A stretch of 64,000 bases of DNA from Accumulibacter sp003538495. Lineage in GTDB: Bacteria; Pseudomonadota; Gammaproteobacteria; Burkholderiales; Rhodocyclaceae. The DNA is taken from the NCBI RefSeq assembly GCF_029255145.1, contig NZ_JAPUVQ010000031.1, forward strand, positions 1 to 64,000. Direction: 5' to 3'. The translations under genes and the position numbers were made by a program. The notes below the pieces were generated by a model that searched no databases, had not been told where the DNA came from, and worked only from the letters and a program-made list of their open reading frames with translations. Each line of letters starts with the position of its first letter. Positions within the stretch are counted from its first letter, which is position 1. Shown here in pieces: positions 44,973-53,801 of this stretch.

Positions 44973-47201
44973 TCACTCTTTCAGCGGCTCGACCTCGTAG
45001 TTGGCGTAGCCGAATTCGTTGCTGCGCGCCGCCAGGTACTTGTCGCCCAGCTTGTAGACCGCTACATCGAACTCGGTACCGTTGATGTCCGTGCGCAGAC
45101 GCCCGTCGCGGATCTCGTAGTCCTGGTCGCCGCCGTGCATCATCTCGCCCGCCCCGGTCAGCGCGGCCGGTCTTCCGTTCACCGTGGTGATCAGGCGGCG
45201 ACCGGTGGTGCCGTGCAGGATCTCGAAGCGCTCGCCGGTGACCGCGTTCCGTACCTTGACCGTCTTGCCGACCAGCAGCTCCTTGAGCTGCGCGTCGGAC
45301 AGCGCCAGCGAACCCTGCTTTTTCAGGTCGGCCACGGTGACGCCGGGCCGGGCGGTCTTGCGCGCCTCGGCACTGGGCGTGTACCAGATCGGCGAGCTCC
45401 ACGCGCGCTCCTGGATGATTGCGGAAAATCCCGGACCGCTCGGCGGAACCCTGCCCAGCTTGACGGCCTGCATGGTGCTCCAGCGTGGCGTCGGAATCTC
45501 CAGCACCCGCGTGTAGTAGAAGGCATCGAGGCTCGGATCGAATTCCGGGTCGGTCCACACCGCCTTCAGCTCCACCGCGCCGATGGTATTGGTGTAGGTC
45601 GCCCTCGCGAGGTCCACCGTCGAGCCGACCGGGGGTACTTTGCCGGTCGCCGGGTCGGGCTTGCGCGCGCCTGCCCAGGCGACGTCGTAGACTTTCTCGA
45701 ACGACTGGCCGTGCATGCTCCAGCCCTTGACGATCTGCACGCGGTCGAGATTGCCGCTGTCCGGGTCCTTCGTGGCCCAGACGGCGAACGTCGGTGCCCG
45801 GGCGTTCTTTGCCGGCAGGTCGGCGCCCATCGGGACGCCCCTGGCGTAGGCCGACTTGACCCAGTCCTTCTGCTTGAACATCCCGGCATCCAGGGACCAG
45901 CCGCCAAAGAAGCGCACCGCTACGCGCACGCCGCTCGTCGAGTAGGTCTCCTTGCGCTTCATCGCGTCGAATATCGCCTCGCGCGTGTTCTCCTCGGCCC
46001 ATACCGCGCTGAGACCCGCTGGGGTCACCCAGAGGCTGTTGAGTCCGAGCACCGTGGCGCCGTCAATGCGCTTTTGCGGCGAGTCGTCGACGGTCCCGTG
46101 CACGCCGAAGAAGTTCTTCTGGCGGTAAGGCACGACGCTGACGTGCGAGTCCGAGCCGCCGACCACGCCAAACTTGAAGGGGTTGAAGCCGCGCGCCTGC
46201 TCCATGGCAACGCCGTCCTTGTACGCCTGCCGTACGTAGCTGCCGTACTCGCGCGGGGGCGGTCCTTTCCTGCCCAGGAGGTGCCAGACGAAGACCTCGT
46301 AGTTGGCGAACTCGTCGTTTGGCGAAAGTCCCGGCGTCGTCTCCGACTGGCCCTTGACCTGTTTCATCTCGGTCAGCGGCTCGTTGCGCAGCCGCGCTTC
46401 GGCCCACGCCCGGTCGATCGGCCGGCCGGTGTGATCGACCTCGGTCGGAAACATCAGGCCGTCGCTCAGGTTGGCATTGTGCGAGATGGCGAGCAACTCG
46501 TTGCCCGCCGCGCGCTGCTGGTCCATCCAGTTCCAGAGTGCGCTCGGATCGGTCGAATCGAGCGGCGTGAACGGCACCTGCGGGACCTTCGTCGAATCCC
46601 GGAAGAAAATGTTGCGGTGCAGATTTTTGGAATTCGGCGTGGCGGTCCACTCGTAGGCGGCGAAGGTCGTGAACGTGCCGGGCTGATAGTACTTGTCGGC
46701 GATGTCGACGATCCGTTTCCAGACCGGTGCGGCGACCACCGGATTGGCCAGTTGCTTGATCGTCTCGCCCTTGGCGATGGTCAGCGACAACAGCTTGAAA
46801 GCTAGCAGCGGATCGGCACGCACGCCCGCCTTGAACGCTTCGGCGACGACCGGCGAGTTCTTCCGCAGCGGCGACCCGGGGTCCATCGCCTCCTGGATCA
46901 TCCCCATGTACTCGGCGTGCTCGGTTACCGCACCCCAGTCGAGCGGCTTGGTGATCTTCACCTGATAGCCACCCGGGTGGGCCACCGGCTTGCCGAGCGA
47001 GTACTGGTAGAACGTTTCGGGCCCGGTGACGGTGTCGCCGAAGGCGAAGGCATCGAACGACCAGCTGGTGTGGACGTGCGTCTCGCCGTAATAGACATTG
47101 CGTTCCGGGTTCTTCTGCTGCGCCAGTGCCAGCGGCGCCGTCAGGCTAAGGGGTCCGGCAGCGAACAACGCCGCGGCCAGGTACTTGAGTTTGCGATCCA
47201 T
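44973..47201 (-). CDS. DUF3604 domain-containing exported protein (PHP-like metal site)
   Basis: 742 residues starting MDRKLKYLAAALFAAG, a signal peptide ending LALAQ. It has NVYYGETHVHTSWSFDAFAF with the HxH pair, LDWGAVTEHAEYMGM, ISHNANLSDG and FGVVGGSDSHVSVV, which together form a PHP-phosphoesterase-like metal site. DUF3604 has no proven reaction. Neighbours are a FadL-type porin upstream and the broken PpiC-like gene downstream. The ATG is preceded by AGAGGAA. Confidence 0.85.
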   Translation of the reverse strand: MDRKLKYLAAALFAAGPLSLTAPLALAQQKNPERNVYYGETHVHTSWSFDAFAFGDTVTGPETFYQYSLGKPVAHPGGYQVKITKPLDWGAVTEHAEYMGMIQEAMDPGSPLRKNSPVVAEAFKAGVRADPLLAFKLLSLTIAKGETIKQLANPVVAAPVWKRIVDIADKYYQPGTFTTFAAYEWTATPNSKNLHRNIFFRDSTKVPQVPFTPLDSTDPSALWNWMDQQRAAGNELLAISHNANLSDGLMFPTEVDHTGRPIDRAWAEARLRNEPLTEMKQVKGQSETTPGLSPNDEFANYEVFVWHLLGRKGPPPREYGSYVRQAYKDGVAMEQARGFNPFKFGVVGGSDSHVSVVPYRQKNFFGVHGTVDDSPQKRIDGATVLGLNSLWVTPAGLSAVWAEENTREAIFDAMKRKETYSTSGVRVAVRFFGGWSLDAGMFKQKDWVKSAYARGVPMGADLPAKNARAPTFAVWATKDPDSGNLDRVQIVKGWSMHGQSFEKVYDVAWAGARKPDPATGKVPPVGSTVDLARATYTNTIGAVELKAVWTDPEFDPSLDAFYYTRVLEIPTPRWSTMQAVKLGRVPPSGPGFSAIIQERAWSSPIWYTPSAEARKTARPGVTVADLKKQGSLALSDAQLKELLVGKTVKVRNAVTGERFEILHGTTGRRLITTVNGRPAALTGAGEMMHGGDQDYEIRDGRLRTDINGTEFDVAVYKLGDKYLAARSNEFGYANYEVEPLKE

Positions 47202-47442
47202 GCGTGTTCCTCTCTTGACGGGAAACCGGTTCAAATCGTTGGCTGACGCGAGACCAGCAACGCCGATGGAAGCGTACGATCGGTGTTGGTGCGCCGGGCC
47301 GGCATCGGCTTGCCCGCATCTTCCCGCACGAGTTCCGGGCGACGCGTGGTCGGCCGCACCTTGTTCAGCGTCCTGGCGAACCTGACTCTCGGCGGGCCGT
47401 CCCGGTCCGCTGCCGTCTCGCCAGTGCCGCCCCGGAGCAGCG

Positions 47443-48801
47443 CTAGAACTTCCAGTTGCCGTAGACACTCATCACCAGCGTTCCGGTGTTGTCGTACGAA
47501 CCGATCAGGTTGCCGCGCCCGCCAACGGCGACCGGTGCGGTGGTCTGCAGGTCGGTCTTGAGCGTCCCGCCGTATATGTATTCCGCTGCCAGGCCCCATA
47601 CCGAAGTCTTGCTCAGCTGTTGCTGGCCACCCACACCGAAACGCCAGGCGGTGTTCAGCGGCATCAGCGGCGAGACGGTCGAACCGTTCGGCTGGAAACC
47701 CGAGTCGTACGCGATACCGAAGTTGAGCAGCCACGGATTGCTCAGCCGATATTGCGCGCCAGCGGCCAGGTGCCAGGTGTCCTTGAAGGGGATGTCGGTG
47801 GTCAGGCTGACTGGATTCGAGGTGTCTTCGATGCCGATGTTGACCCTTCCGAACTTCGACCACTGTTGCCAGCCGACGCTGCCGAGCGCCGCCCACTGCG
47901 GGTTGATCTGAGCGAAAACGCTGGCCATTACCTGCTGTGGAACCTTGATGCCGATCTTGAGATTCGAGTTCAGCAAGCCGGCCTTGTTCAGCCCGCTGGC
48001 AACAATTGGCGAGAGGTTCGAGAACTCTGGAGAGGCCTTGAAGTCGAGGTCAACCTGCGAGTTCCAGGTCAGCCCGATGCGGTTTCCCTCGTCGATCTCG
48101 TACATCAAGCCAAGGTTGGCGCCCCAGCCCCAGCTGTTATCGTCGTACTTGAGTCTGCCATCACCAAAAGCCGGGATGGGATTGTTGATCGCCACCTGGT
48201 CCTGGTAGATCCCGTACATGGCGTTCAGGCCTGCGCCAAGCGAGAGCTTGTCGTTGACTCTGTAGGCGATGGTGGGAAGCAGCGAAACGCCAAGCAGCGT
48301 CGTGCTCTGGATGTAATAACGGCCCGCCCAGTCGTTGTCGTACTTCAGGGGCGCACCGAAATTACCGGCCACCGCGAAGCCGAGCTTCAGGTCAGGGGAG
48401 ACGCTGTAGCTGAAAAAAGCGCCACCACCGGGGAACCAGCCGCTCGATCCGATCGCATAGCCGCCGTTGTCGCTGCCGAGTAGGGGCGAGGTGCCCGAAC
48501 CGATCGAGTACCTGGTGTTGGCCCACAGCAGTTGTCCCGAGGCGAGAGCCTGCTTGCCTTCCAGCCGTGTCATGCCGGCCGGATTGGTAAACACGGTTGA
48601 TGCGTCCTGCGCGCGCGCGTTGTAGCCAGCCGACGCCAGGCCGACATCGGCCGTCCCGAGTTCGTAGGCAATCATGCCGCCAGCGAACGCCTGACCGGTC
48701 GCCACGGTGGTGGCGCAGATGACGACCAACGAACTGAACAACCGGGGAAACCCGGGACGCCTGGCGGATCGAGTCGATCCGGGTCGATGCTGGAATGACA
48801 T
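47443..48801 (-). CDS. OmpP1/FadL-family outer membrane transporter
   Basis: 452 residues. Signal peptide about 1-40 (LVVICATTVATGQAFA). The mature N-terminus GGMIAYELGTADVGLASAGY and NPAGMTRLEGKQ are the FadL opening with the NPA motif. The remainder is a 14-strand barrel pattern ending in VMSVYGNWKF with a terminal aromatic residue. It lets hydrophobic compounds into the cell. It lies 241 bases upstream of DUF3604 on the same strand. Confidence 0.9.
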   Translation of the reverse strand: MSFQHRPGSTRSARRPGFPRLFSSLVVICATTVATGQAFAGGMIAYELGTADVGLASAGYNARAQDASTVFTNPAGMTRLEGKQALASGQLLWANTRYSIGSGTSPLLGSDNGGYAIGSSGWFPGGGAFFSYSVSPDLKLGFAVAGNFGAPLKYDNDWAGRYYIQSTTLLGVSLLPTIAYRVNDKLSLGAGLNAMYGIYQDQVAINNPIPAFGDGRLKYDDNSWGWGANLGLMYEIDEGNRIGLTWNSQVDLDFKASPEFSNLSPIVASGLNKAGLLNSNLKIGIKVPQQVMASVFAQINPQWAALGSVGWQQWSKFGRVNIGIEDTSNPVSLTTDIPFKDTWHLAAGAQYRLSNPWLLNFGIAYDSGFQPNGSTVSPLMPLNTAWRFGVGGQQQLSKTSVWGLAAEYIYGGTLKTDLQTTAPVAVGGRGNLIGSYDNTGTLVMSVYGNWKF

Positions 48802-49212
48802 GCTTGCCTCCAGGAAGACGAATGAAGTCCAGATAGTCCAGATAGTCCCGCTGGTCTCTGTCTGGCCGTGTGCGCGCCGGTGAAGGACGGCGCAAGTGGC
48901 CCGCCCATGACTGTCGTGGCGCGGGGACCGCTGGCAAGGAAAGAGATATTACCTTGCAGTGGATCAGGAAATAAAGCCAATTCTGACTTCGAGCGACTGC
49001 TGGCGACTAGGCGGCTCCTTGGGAGGTCGTCCACCTGGACTCGCTGGCTTGGCCTTCGGCCGAACGCGCCAGCCGGCGCGTGATTGTAGCGCCCGGCCAG
49101 ATCGAGAAGACGCCCGGAAGCTGACCGACGGTGCGCTCGATGACGAACGTCCGGCCAGCGTCGCAACGGCAAGCTCGCATCCACGGGCTCGGGCTCGGGC
49201 TCGGGCTCTGGC
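48802..49212. other. Intergenic region, 411 bases, with short tandem repeats
   Basis: Near 48829-48850 the nonamer TCCAGATAG occurs twice in tandem, followed by TCC. At 49185-49217 the hexamer GGGCTC repeats about four times, just past the stop of the hydrolase gene. Otherwise I see no gene. The promoter for the FadL gene should lie here but was not identified. Confidence 0.45.
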
Positions 49213-49217
49213 TCAGG
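49185..49217. repeat. GGGCTC tandem repeat
   Basis: The block reads GGGCTC four times with the last unit imperfect (GGGCTCTGGCTC). It ends at the stop codon of the hydrolase gene (49213-49215), so a shift in copy number would not alter the protein. Confidence 0.6.
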
Positions 49218-49908
49218 CGCGGTCCGGGGCAATGGCCGTCGCGGCCGGAAGGTGGCGCAGGAACCAGTGCGCGGCTTCACCCGCGACCCACTCGCCCGCG
49301 GCGGCGGAGTCGGGCGCACCGACGCTGCCAGGCAGCCGCTTCAACTCCTTGCGGCCTGACAGCTCGCGCAGCGCTCGCCGGTTGCTCGCGACAACGTTTT
49401 CGTCATCGGCGTTGACCAGCACCAGCAGCGGCGAAGCCAGCGAGCGCAGGTAGAGCATGCCGGCGAGGTCGATCAGGCCGCCCCGGCAAACAATGGCGAA
49501 GATGTCATGGTCACGCAGGGCGGCGACCCGCAGCACCACCGGCGAGCAGTCGCCGGCGGCACAGAGGCCGATTGGCAAGGCCGGCAGCTGTTCATCGCGC
49601 ATCTGCCGCTTGATCAGCGCCAGGGCGTCGAGCAGCCGCCGGGCAAGCAGCGGGACGTTGTGGTGGTTGTCGGCAAAGCGTTCTTCGGCAGGCGTCAGCA
49701 GGTCGATCGTCAGTGCTCCGACACCGGCGTGTCGGAGTGCCATGGCGAGCATCTCGTCACGCTTCTCGGGAGTTCGACCGGCGTGGCTCAGGACGATCAG
49801 CGCCGACGGCCTAGCGGGCAGCGACAGTAGACCATGCAGCGGTTCGTGACCGTGGCCAGCGTCGATCGAGATCGGCGTCTCGCCGGGAAGAGCGATCTCG
49901 TCGATCAA
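49213..49908 (-). CDS. Dienelactone-hydrolase-like protein of the AmmeMemoRadiSam locus, apparent nucleophile loss
   Basis: 231 residues from a TTG at 49908 that overlaps the amrS stop. IALPGETPISIDAG and EPLHGLLSLPARPSALIVL give the first strands, then LIVLSHAGRTPEKRDEMLA. The nucleophile elbow reads IGLCAAGDCSPVVL; the expected serine in G-x-S-x-G is replaced by alanine. LLVLVNADDENVVASN holds the acid region and GEAAHWFLRHL ends the fold. It may be a non-enzymatic or altered hydrolase. The start has no good ribosome-binding site, so translational coupling to amrS is likely. Confidence 0.6.
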   Translation of the reverse strand: MIDEIALPGETPISIDAGHGHEPLHGLLSLPARPSALIVLSHAGRTPEKRDEMLAMALRHAGVGALTIDLLTPAEERFADNHHNVPLLARRLLDALALIKRQMRDEQLPALPIGLCAAGDCSPVVLRVAALRDHDIFAIVCRGGLIDLAGMLYLRSLASPLLVLVNADDENVVASNRRALRELSGRKELKRLPGSVGAPDSAAAGEWVAGEAAHWFLRHLPAATAIAPDRA

Positions 49909-51014
49909 CGACGGACCAGTCTGACCGGTACGCGACGCGGTCCGAAAGGCTTGTCGAAGCGCGCGAAGTGGCCGGCGATCGGCATTGCGCAGTGCGGACA
50001 CTGGCCATTGCTCGGCAGGTCGTAATGACGAATGTTGTACCAGTCGCGCTCGATCAGCGCCGCCTGGCAACCCGGGCAGAAGGTGGTGCCGCCTTCGGTG
50101 TCGTGCACGTTGCCGGTATAGACGTAGTGCAGGCCGGCGTCGATGGCGATGCGCCGGGCCTGCGTCAGCGTCGACGCCGGCGTCGGCGGTAGCTCGCTCA
50201 TTTTCCAGTCAGGGTGAAAAGCGGTGAAGTGCAGCGGCACGTCGGGCCCCAGTTCACGCGCCACCCAGTCGGCGAGGTCCTTGATCTCGGCCGCCGAATC
50301 GTTGCGACCCGGAATCAGCAGGGTGGTGATTTCGAGCCAGCACGTCGTTTCATGATGGATGTAGCTCAGGATGTCGAGCACCGGTTGCAGGTGGCCACCG
50401 CAGAGTTTGAAGTAAAAGTCGTCGGTGAAGGCCTTGAGGTCGACGTTGGCGGCGTCCATCACCGCGTAGAACTCGCGTGCCGGCTCGCGATGCATGTAGC
50501 CGGCGGTTACCGCCACGCTCCTGATGCCCAGCGCACGGCAGGCAACGGCGGTGTCGATCGCGTATTCGGCGAAGATCACCGGGTCGTTGTAGGTGAAGGC
50601 CACGGACTGGGCACCGTAGGCAGCGGCCGCGGCGGCGATCCCTTCCGGGCTGGCGGCGTCGAGCAGGCGGTCCATGTCCTTCGACTTCGAGATGTCCCAG
50701 TTCTGGCAGAACTTGCACGCCAGATTGCAGCCGGCGGTGCCGAAGGAAAGAATTGCCGATCCGGGATAGAAGTGGTTCAGCGGCTTCTTCTCGATCGGAT
50801 CGATGCAGAAACCCGACGAGCGACCGTAGGTGGTGAGCGCCATCTGGCCGCCGGTATTCTGGCGAACGAAGCAGGCGCCGCGCTGGCCTTCGTGCAGCTT
50901 GCAGTCGCGCGGGCAGAGGTCGCACTGAATCCGCTGGTCGGCGATGGCGTGCCACCAGCGACCGGGGTGTTCGGATTCTGGCGTTTTCGGCGAGGCGCTC
51001 AGTTCTCTTTCCAT
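49905..51014 (-). CDS. amrS: AmmeMemoRadiSam system radical SAM enzyme
   Basis: 369 residues starting MERELSASPKTPESEH. It has CDLCPRDCKLHEGQRGAC (cysteine-rich start), the radical SAM cluster GTAGCNLACKFCQNWDISKS and the C-terminal zinc-type site CPGCQAALIERDWYNIRHY followed by CPHC. TYNDPVIFAEY and LHFTAFHPDWKM are typical of this branch. Its reaction is unknown. It overlaps the amrA end by 16 bases. Confidence 0.9.
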   Translation of the reverse strand: MERELSASPKTPESEHPGRWWHAIADQRIQCDLCPRDCKLHEGQRGACFVRQNTGGQMALTTYGRSSGFCIDPIEKKPLNHFYPGSAILSFGTAGCNLACKFCQNWDISKSKDMDRLLDAASPEGIAAAAAAYGAQSVAFTYNDPVIFAEYAIDTAVACRALGIRSVAVTAGYMHREPAREFYAVMDAANVDLKAFTDDFYFKLCGGHLQPVLDILSYIHHETTCWLEITTLLIPGRNDSAAEIKDLADWVARELGPDVPLHFTAFHPDWKMSELPPTPASTLTQARRIAIDAGLHYVYTGNVHDTEGGTTFCPGCQAALIERDWYNIRHYDLPSNGQCPHCAMPIAGHFARFDKPFGPRRVPVRLVRR

Positions 51015-51547
51015 TTTTTTGCTCCATAACGCGCCAGGGTGAGCTGCTCGTCCCAGAAGTCGGCTGGCAGACCGGCCTTCAGTTTGAGTTCGGCCAGGAA
51101 CTGACGCGGGTCGGTGAGCGACTCCCATACCTGCGGCAGGAAGGTCGCGCGGCGATGGCCGCAGCTCAGGATCAGGCCATCAATGCCGGGTCGCAGACGG
51201 GCCAGTGCGTCCGCCTCGCTGCGCACCGGGAAGGGCTCGGGCGGGGTCAGCAGCGAGACCTCGACACGCGTGCGCGACAGCTCCCGGGCGCTCAGTGGTG
51301 CGAAGCGCCGGTCGCGAAAAGCGGCAGCGACGGCGTTTTCGGCGACGTCGTCGGCCAGCGGCCGGTGCGCCTCCAGACTGCCGACGCAGCCTCGCAGGCG
51401 GCCGTTCTGGGTCAGCGTGACGAAAGTCGCCGCCGGCTCGGCGAGTTCCGGAAGCGAGCTGACGGGTAGCGCCGCGATCCCGAAGCGTTCGCCGATGGCG
51501 TTGCGCGCGCAGATCAGCAGCGCGCGGCCGAGCGGCTCAGTGGACAT
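50999..51547 (-). CDS. amrA: AmmeMemoRadiSam system protein A (AMMECR1 domain)
   Basis: 182 residues starting MSTEPLGRALLICARN. The hallmark NGRLRGCVGSLEAHRPLADD is present, and FRDRRFAPLSARELSRTRV fits the AMMECR1 domain. LPQVWESLTDPRQFLAELKL follows. Human AMMECR1 has no settled function. It overlaps amrB by 11 bases, so the three genes are tightly coupled. Confidence 0.9.
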   Translation of the reverse strand: MSTEPLGRALLICARNAIGERFGIAALPVSSLPELAEPAATFVTLTQNGRLRGCVGSLEAHRPLADDVAENAVAAAFRDRRFAPLSARELSRTRVEVSLLTPPEPFPVRSEADALARLRPGIDGLILSCGHRRATFLPQVWESLTDPRQFLAELKLKAGLPADFWDEQLTLARYGAKKWKEN

Positions 51548-52364
51548 TGGCGCTCGCCGTAGCGAAGGCGAAGGCACCGTAGCCGACCACCCGCGAGCGG
51601 TCGCCGGCGGTGTCTCCGGAATTGCGCAGGTCGATCAGTTGCGCCTGCAGCCCGTGCCGACTCGCCGCCAGCAGCAGGCCATTGACCGGCGTCGCGCCAC
51701 ACGCCTGCTGGTGGTCGAGCGGCGGGTCGAGCGCGACGATGCGCCGCGCGGTCTCGGCGTCGGCTTCACGAGCGACCGCGTAGGGCAGGTAATGCGACAG
51801 ATCCGAGCTGATCACGATCAGCGTCTCGTCGCCGCCCCACAAACGTTCGAGGACTTCGGCAACCTGCGCCGCCAGCGCGCGGCCGACCGCCAGCGGCACC
51901 AGCGTGAAGTCGTCGAGCACGCTCTGCAGAAAGGGCAATTGCACCTCCAGCGAGTGCTCCATGGCGTGCGCGGCGTCGCTGACGACGACCTGCGGCAGCG
52001 CTGCGATGTCGGCAATCGCCGCGGCGTCCAGCGGCACCACGCCGAGCGGCGTGGCAAAGCCGCTGGTCGACGGGAGCGCCAGTCCATTGACCGCGACGCG
52101 GTGCGTCGGGCCGAGCAGGACGACGCGGCGGATGCTCGCGCGCAACGCCCGCAGCGGGCCATAAACGCTGGCGGCAATCGGCCCGGAATAGACGTAGCCG
52201 GCATGCGGCGCAATGATCGCCTTCGGCCGCCAGGCCTTCGCCGCCGAGGCGCCGGCCAGCAGCACGCGCAGATCGCGGGCCAGCGCGCTGGCCGATCCGG
52301 GGTAGAAGGCGCCAGCGACTGCGGCTGGCCGAATGGCAGGTGTTGCGGGTGTCGAGTGGGTCAT
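51537..52364 (-). CDS. amrB: AmmeMemoRadiSam system protein B (MEMO1-like)
   Basis: 275 residues starting MTHSTPATPAIRPAAVAGAF; GAGG lies nine bases before the ATG. PHAGYVYSGPIAASVYG, VVLLGPTHR and AHAMEHSLEVQLPFLQSV carry the histidine set that binds metal in MEMO1 and related class III extradiol dioxygenase folds. VISSDLSHYLPYAVA is the second conserved block. First gene of the operon; it is divergent from ispD. Confidence 0.9.
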   Translation of the reverse strand: MTHSTPATPAIRPAAVAGAFYPGSASALARDLRVLLAGASAAKAWRPKAIIAPHAGYVYSGPIAASVYGPLRALRASIRRVVLLGPTHRVAVNGLALPSTSGFATPLGVVPLDAAAIADIAALPQVVVSDAAHAMEHSLEVQLPFLQSVLDDFTLVPLAVGRALAAQVAEVLERLWGGDETLIVISSDLSHYLPYAVAREADAETARRIVALDPPLDHQQACGATPVNGLLLAASRHGLQAQLIDLRNSGDTAGDRSRVVGYGAFAFATASANVH

Positions 52365-52483
52365 GCGGGCGATCCTCGAGATGGGTTGGGCGGCGAGCGA
52401 GCGGCTTGGCGAGGCCAGCCTGGCGGTGATTGCCCGGCCGACGTGCCGCGCGTTCATTTCGCCAACCCCTTGCCGTATTTCGT

Positions 52484-52489
52484 TAAAAT
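52484..52489 (+). promoter_or_regulatory. -10-like TAAAAT upstream of ispD, suggests a leaderless start
   Basis: TAAAAT at 52484-52489 ends six bases before the ispD ATG. There is no ribosome-binding site between them, so if used it would give an mRNA starting at or near the A of the ATG. A good -35 is not obvious. Confidence 0.4.
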
Positions 52490-52495
52490 TACGCC

Positions 52496-53194
52496 ATGCT
52501 ACGCCACTACGCAATCGTCCCCGCCGCCGGCAGCGGATCGCGCTTCGGCGGCGAGACGCCAAAGCAGTACCAGTCGCTCGCCGGCCGTCCCCTGATCTAC
52601 TACAGCCTCGCCGCCTTGTGTCGCTGCCAGCGCGTCGATCGCGTCTGGGTGGTGCTCTCTCCAGACGATAGATGGTGGCGGCAGTACGATTGGACAAGCC
52701 TCGGCCACAAGCTGGAGAGCGTTTATTGTGGCGGCGGCAGCCGCTCGGAGAGCGTCGCCAACGGCCTGCGCGCCGCGGCGACGGCGGCCCATGACGACGA
52801 CTGGGTGCTGGTGCACGACGCCGCGCGCCCCTGCCTGTCGCAGGCCAGCCTGCTGGCGCTGTGCGACGAATTGGCCGATGATCCGGTCGGCGGCATTCTG
52901 GCGGTGCCGGTGGCCGACACCCTGAAGCGCGCCGACTGGCAGCGGCGCGTCGCGCGCACCGAGTCGCGCGATGGCTTGTGGCAGGCGCAGACGCCGCAGA
53001 TGTTTCGCTACGGCTTGCTGAAGCGGGTCCTCGCCGAACACCCCGACGGCACCGACGAAGCGTCCGCCGTCGAGGCCGCCGGCCTCAGCCCACGGCTGGT
53101 GCGCGGTGACGCCAGCAACTTCAAGGTCACCTATCCGGCCGATCTGCTGCTGGCCGAACAGATCCTGCAAGGGAAGACGCGGGTGGACCAGTGA
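52496..53194 (+). CDS. ispD: 2-C-methyl-D-erythritol 4-phosphate cytidylyltransferase IspD
   Basis: 232 residues. AIVPAAGSGSRFGGETPKQY is the CTP-binding start, VLVHDAARPCLSQASL the metal/ribose block, and LWQAQTPQMFRYGLL with DASNFKVTYPADLLLAEQIL the C-terminal part. It makes CDP-methylerythritol in the non-mevalonate isoprenoid pathway. Its stop overlaps the ispF GTG start. Confidence 0.95.
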   Translation: MLRHYAIVPAAGSGSRFGGETPKQYQSLAGRPLIYYSLAALCRCQRVDRVWVVLSPDDRWWRQYDWTSLGHKLESVYCGGGSRSESVANGLRAAATAAHDDDWVLVHDAARPCLSQASLLALCDELADDPVGGILAVPVADTLKRADWQRRVARTESRDGLWQAQTPQMFRYGLLKRVLAEHPDGTDEASAVEAAGLSPRLVRGDASNFKVTYPADLLLAEQILQGKTRVDQ

Positions 53195-53670
53195 TCCGCA
53201 TCGGACAAGGCTGCGACGTCCACGCGCTGGTTCCCGGCCGGCCGATGATCCTCGGCGGGGTCAGGATCCCGCACAGCGCCGGCCTGCTGGGTCACTCGGA
53301 TGCCGACGCGCTGCTGCACGCGATCACCGATGCGCTGCTCGGCGCAGCCGCGCTGGGCGACATCGGCCGCCACTTTCCCGATACCGACCCGCGCTATCGC
53401 GGTGCCGACAGTCGCCAGTTGCTGCGCGCCACCGTTGCGCTGCTGCTCAAGGCCGGGTGGACGGTCGGCAACGTGGACGCGACGATCATCGCCCAGGCGC
53501 CAAAGCTGGCGTCGTATCTGCCACAGATGACCATCAACATCGCCGGGGACCTGCAGGTGCCCAGCAGCGCAGTCAACGTCAAGGCCAAGACCGCCGAACG
53601 ACTCGGCTTCGTCGGACGCGGCGAGGGCCTCGCCTCCGAGGCGGTGGTCTTGATCAGGCACGAGGATTGA
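53191..53670 (+). CDS. ispF: 2-C-methyl-D-erythritol 2,4-cyclodiphosphate synthase IspF
   Basis: 159 residues, GTG start overlapping the ispD stop (GTGA). GQGCDVHALVPGRPMILGGV carries the metal-binding DVH, HSDADALLHAITDALLGAAA the second metal site, and IRHED-like tail closes it. FPDTDPRYRGADSR and ATIIAQAPKLASYLPQM are conserved. It cyclises CDP-ME-2-phosphate. Co-transcribed with ispD. Confidence 0.95.
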   Translation: MIRIGQGCDVHALVPGRPMILGGVRIPHSAGLLGHSDADALLHAITDALLGAAALGDIGRHFPDTDPRYRGADSRQLLRATVALLLKAGWTVGNVDATIIAQAPKLASYLPQMTINIAGDLQVPSSAVNVKAKTAERLGFVGRGEGLASEAVVLIRHED

Positions 53671-53801
53671 GGCTGGCGGCCGCGTGGCGCCGCCTCGCCG
53701 GCCGAACGCCCACGCTGCACCCAGGGCGGCGCCGGATCCGGCGGAGGGCGTACGAGGCGTTCGTCGGGTGGCGGTCGGCTGGCGCCCGGGAGGACCACTA
53801 G

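Noticed and set aside
44778..45085. Possible small gene opposite the PpiC-like fragment
   Set aside because: It is antisense to the DUF3604 gene end and the broken isomerase, with no ribosome-binding site.
48829..48850. Tandem TCCAGATAG repeat as a CRISPR-like or attachment element
   Set aside because: Only two copies, no spacers and no neighbouring Cas or integrase genes.
53671..53801. Small coding region between ispF and the acyltransferase
   Set aside because: The 131 bases hold only a weak GGCGG/CCGCC pairing and the acyltransferase ribosome-binding site.
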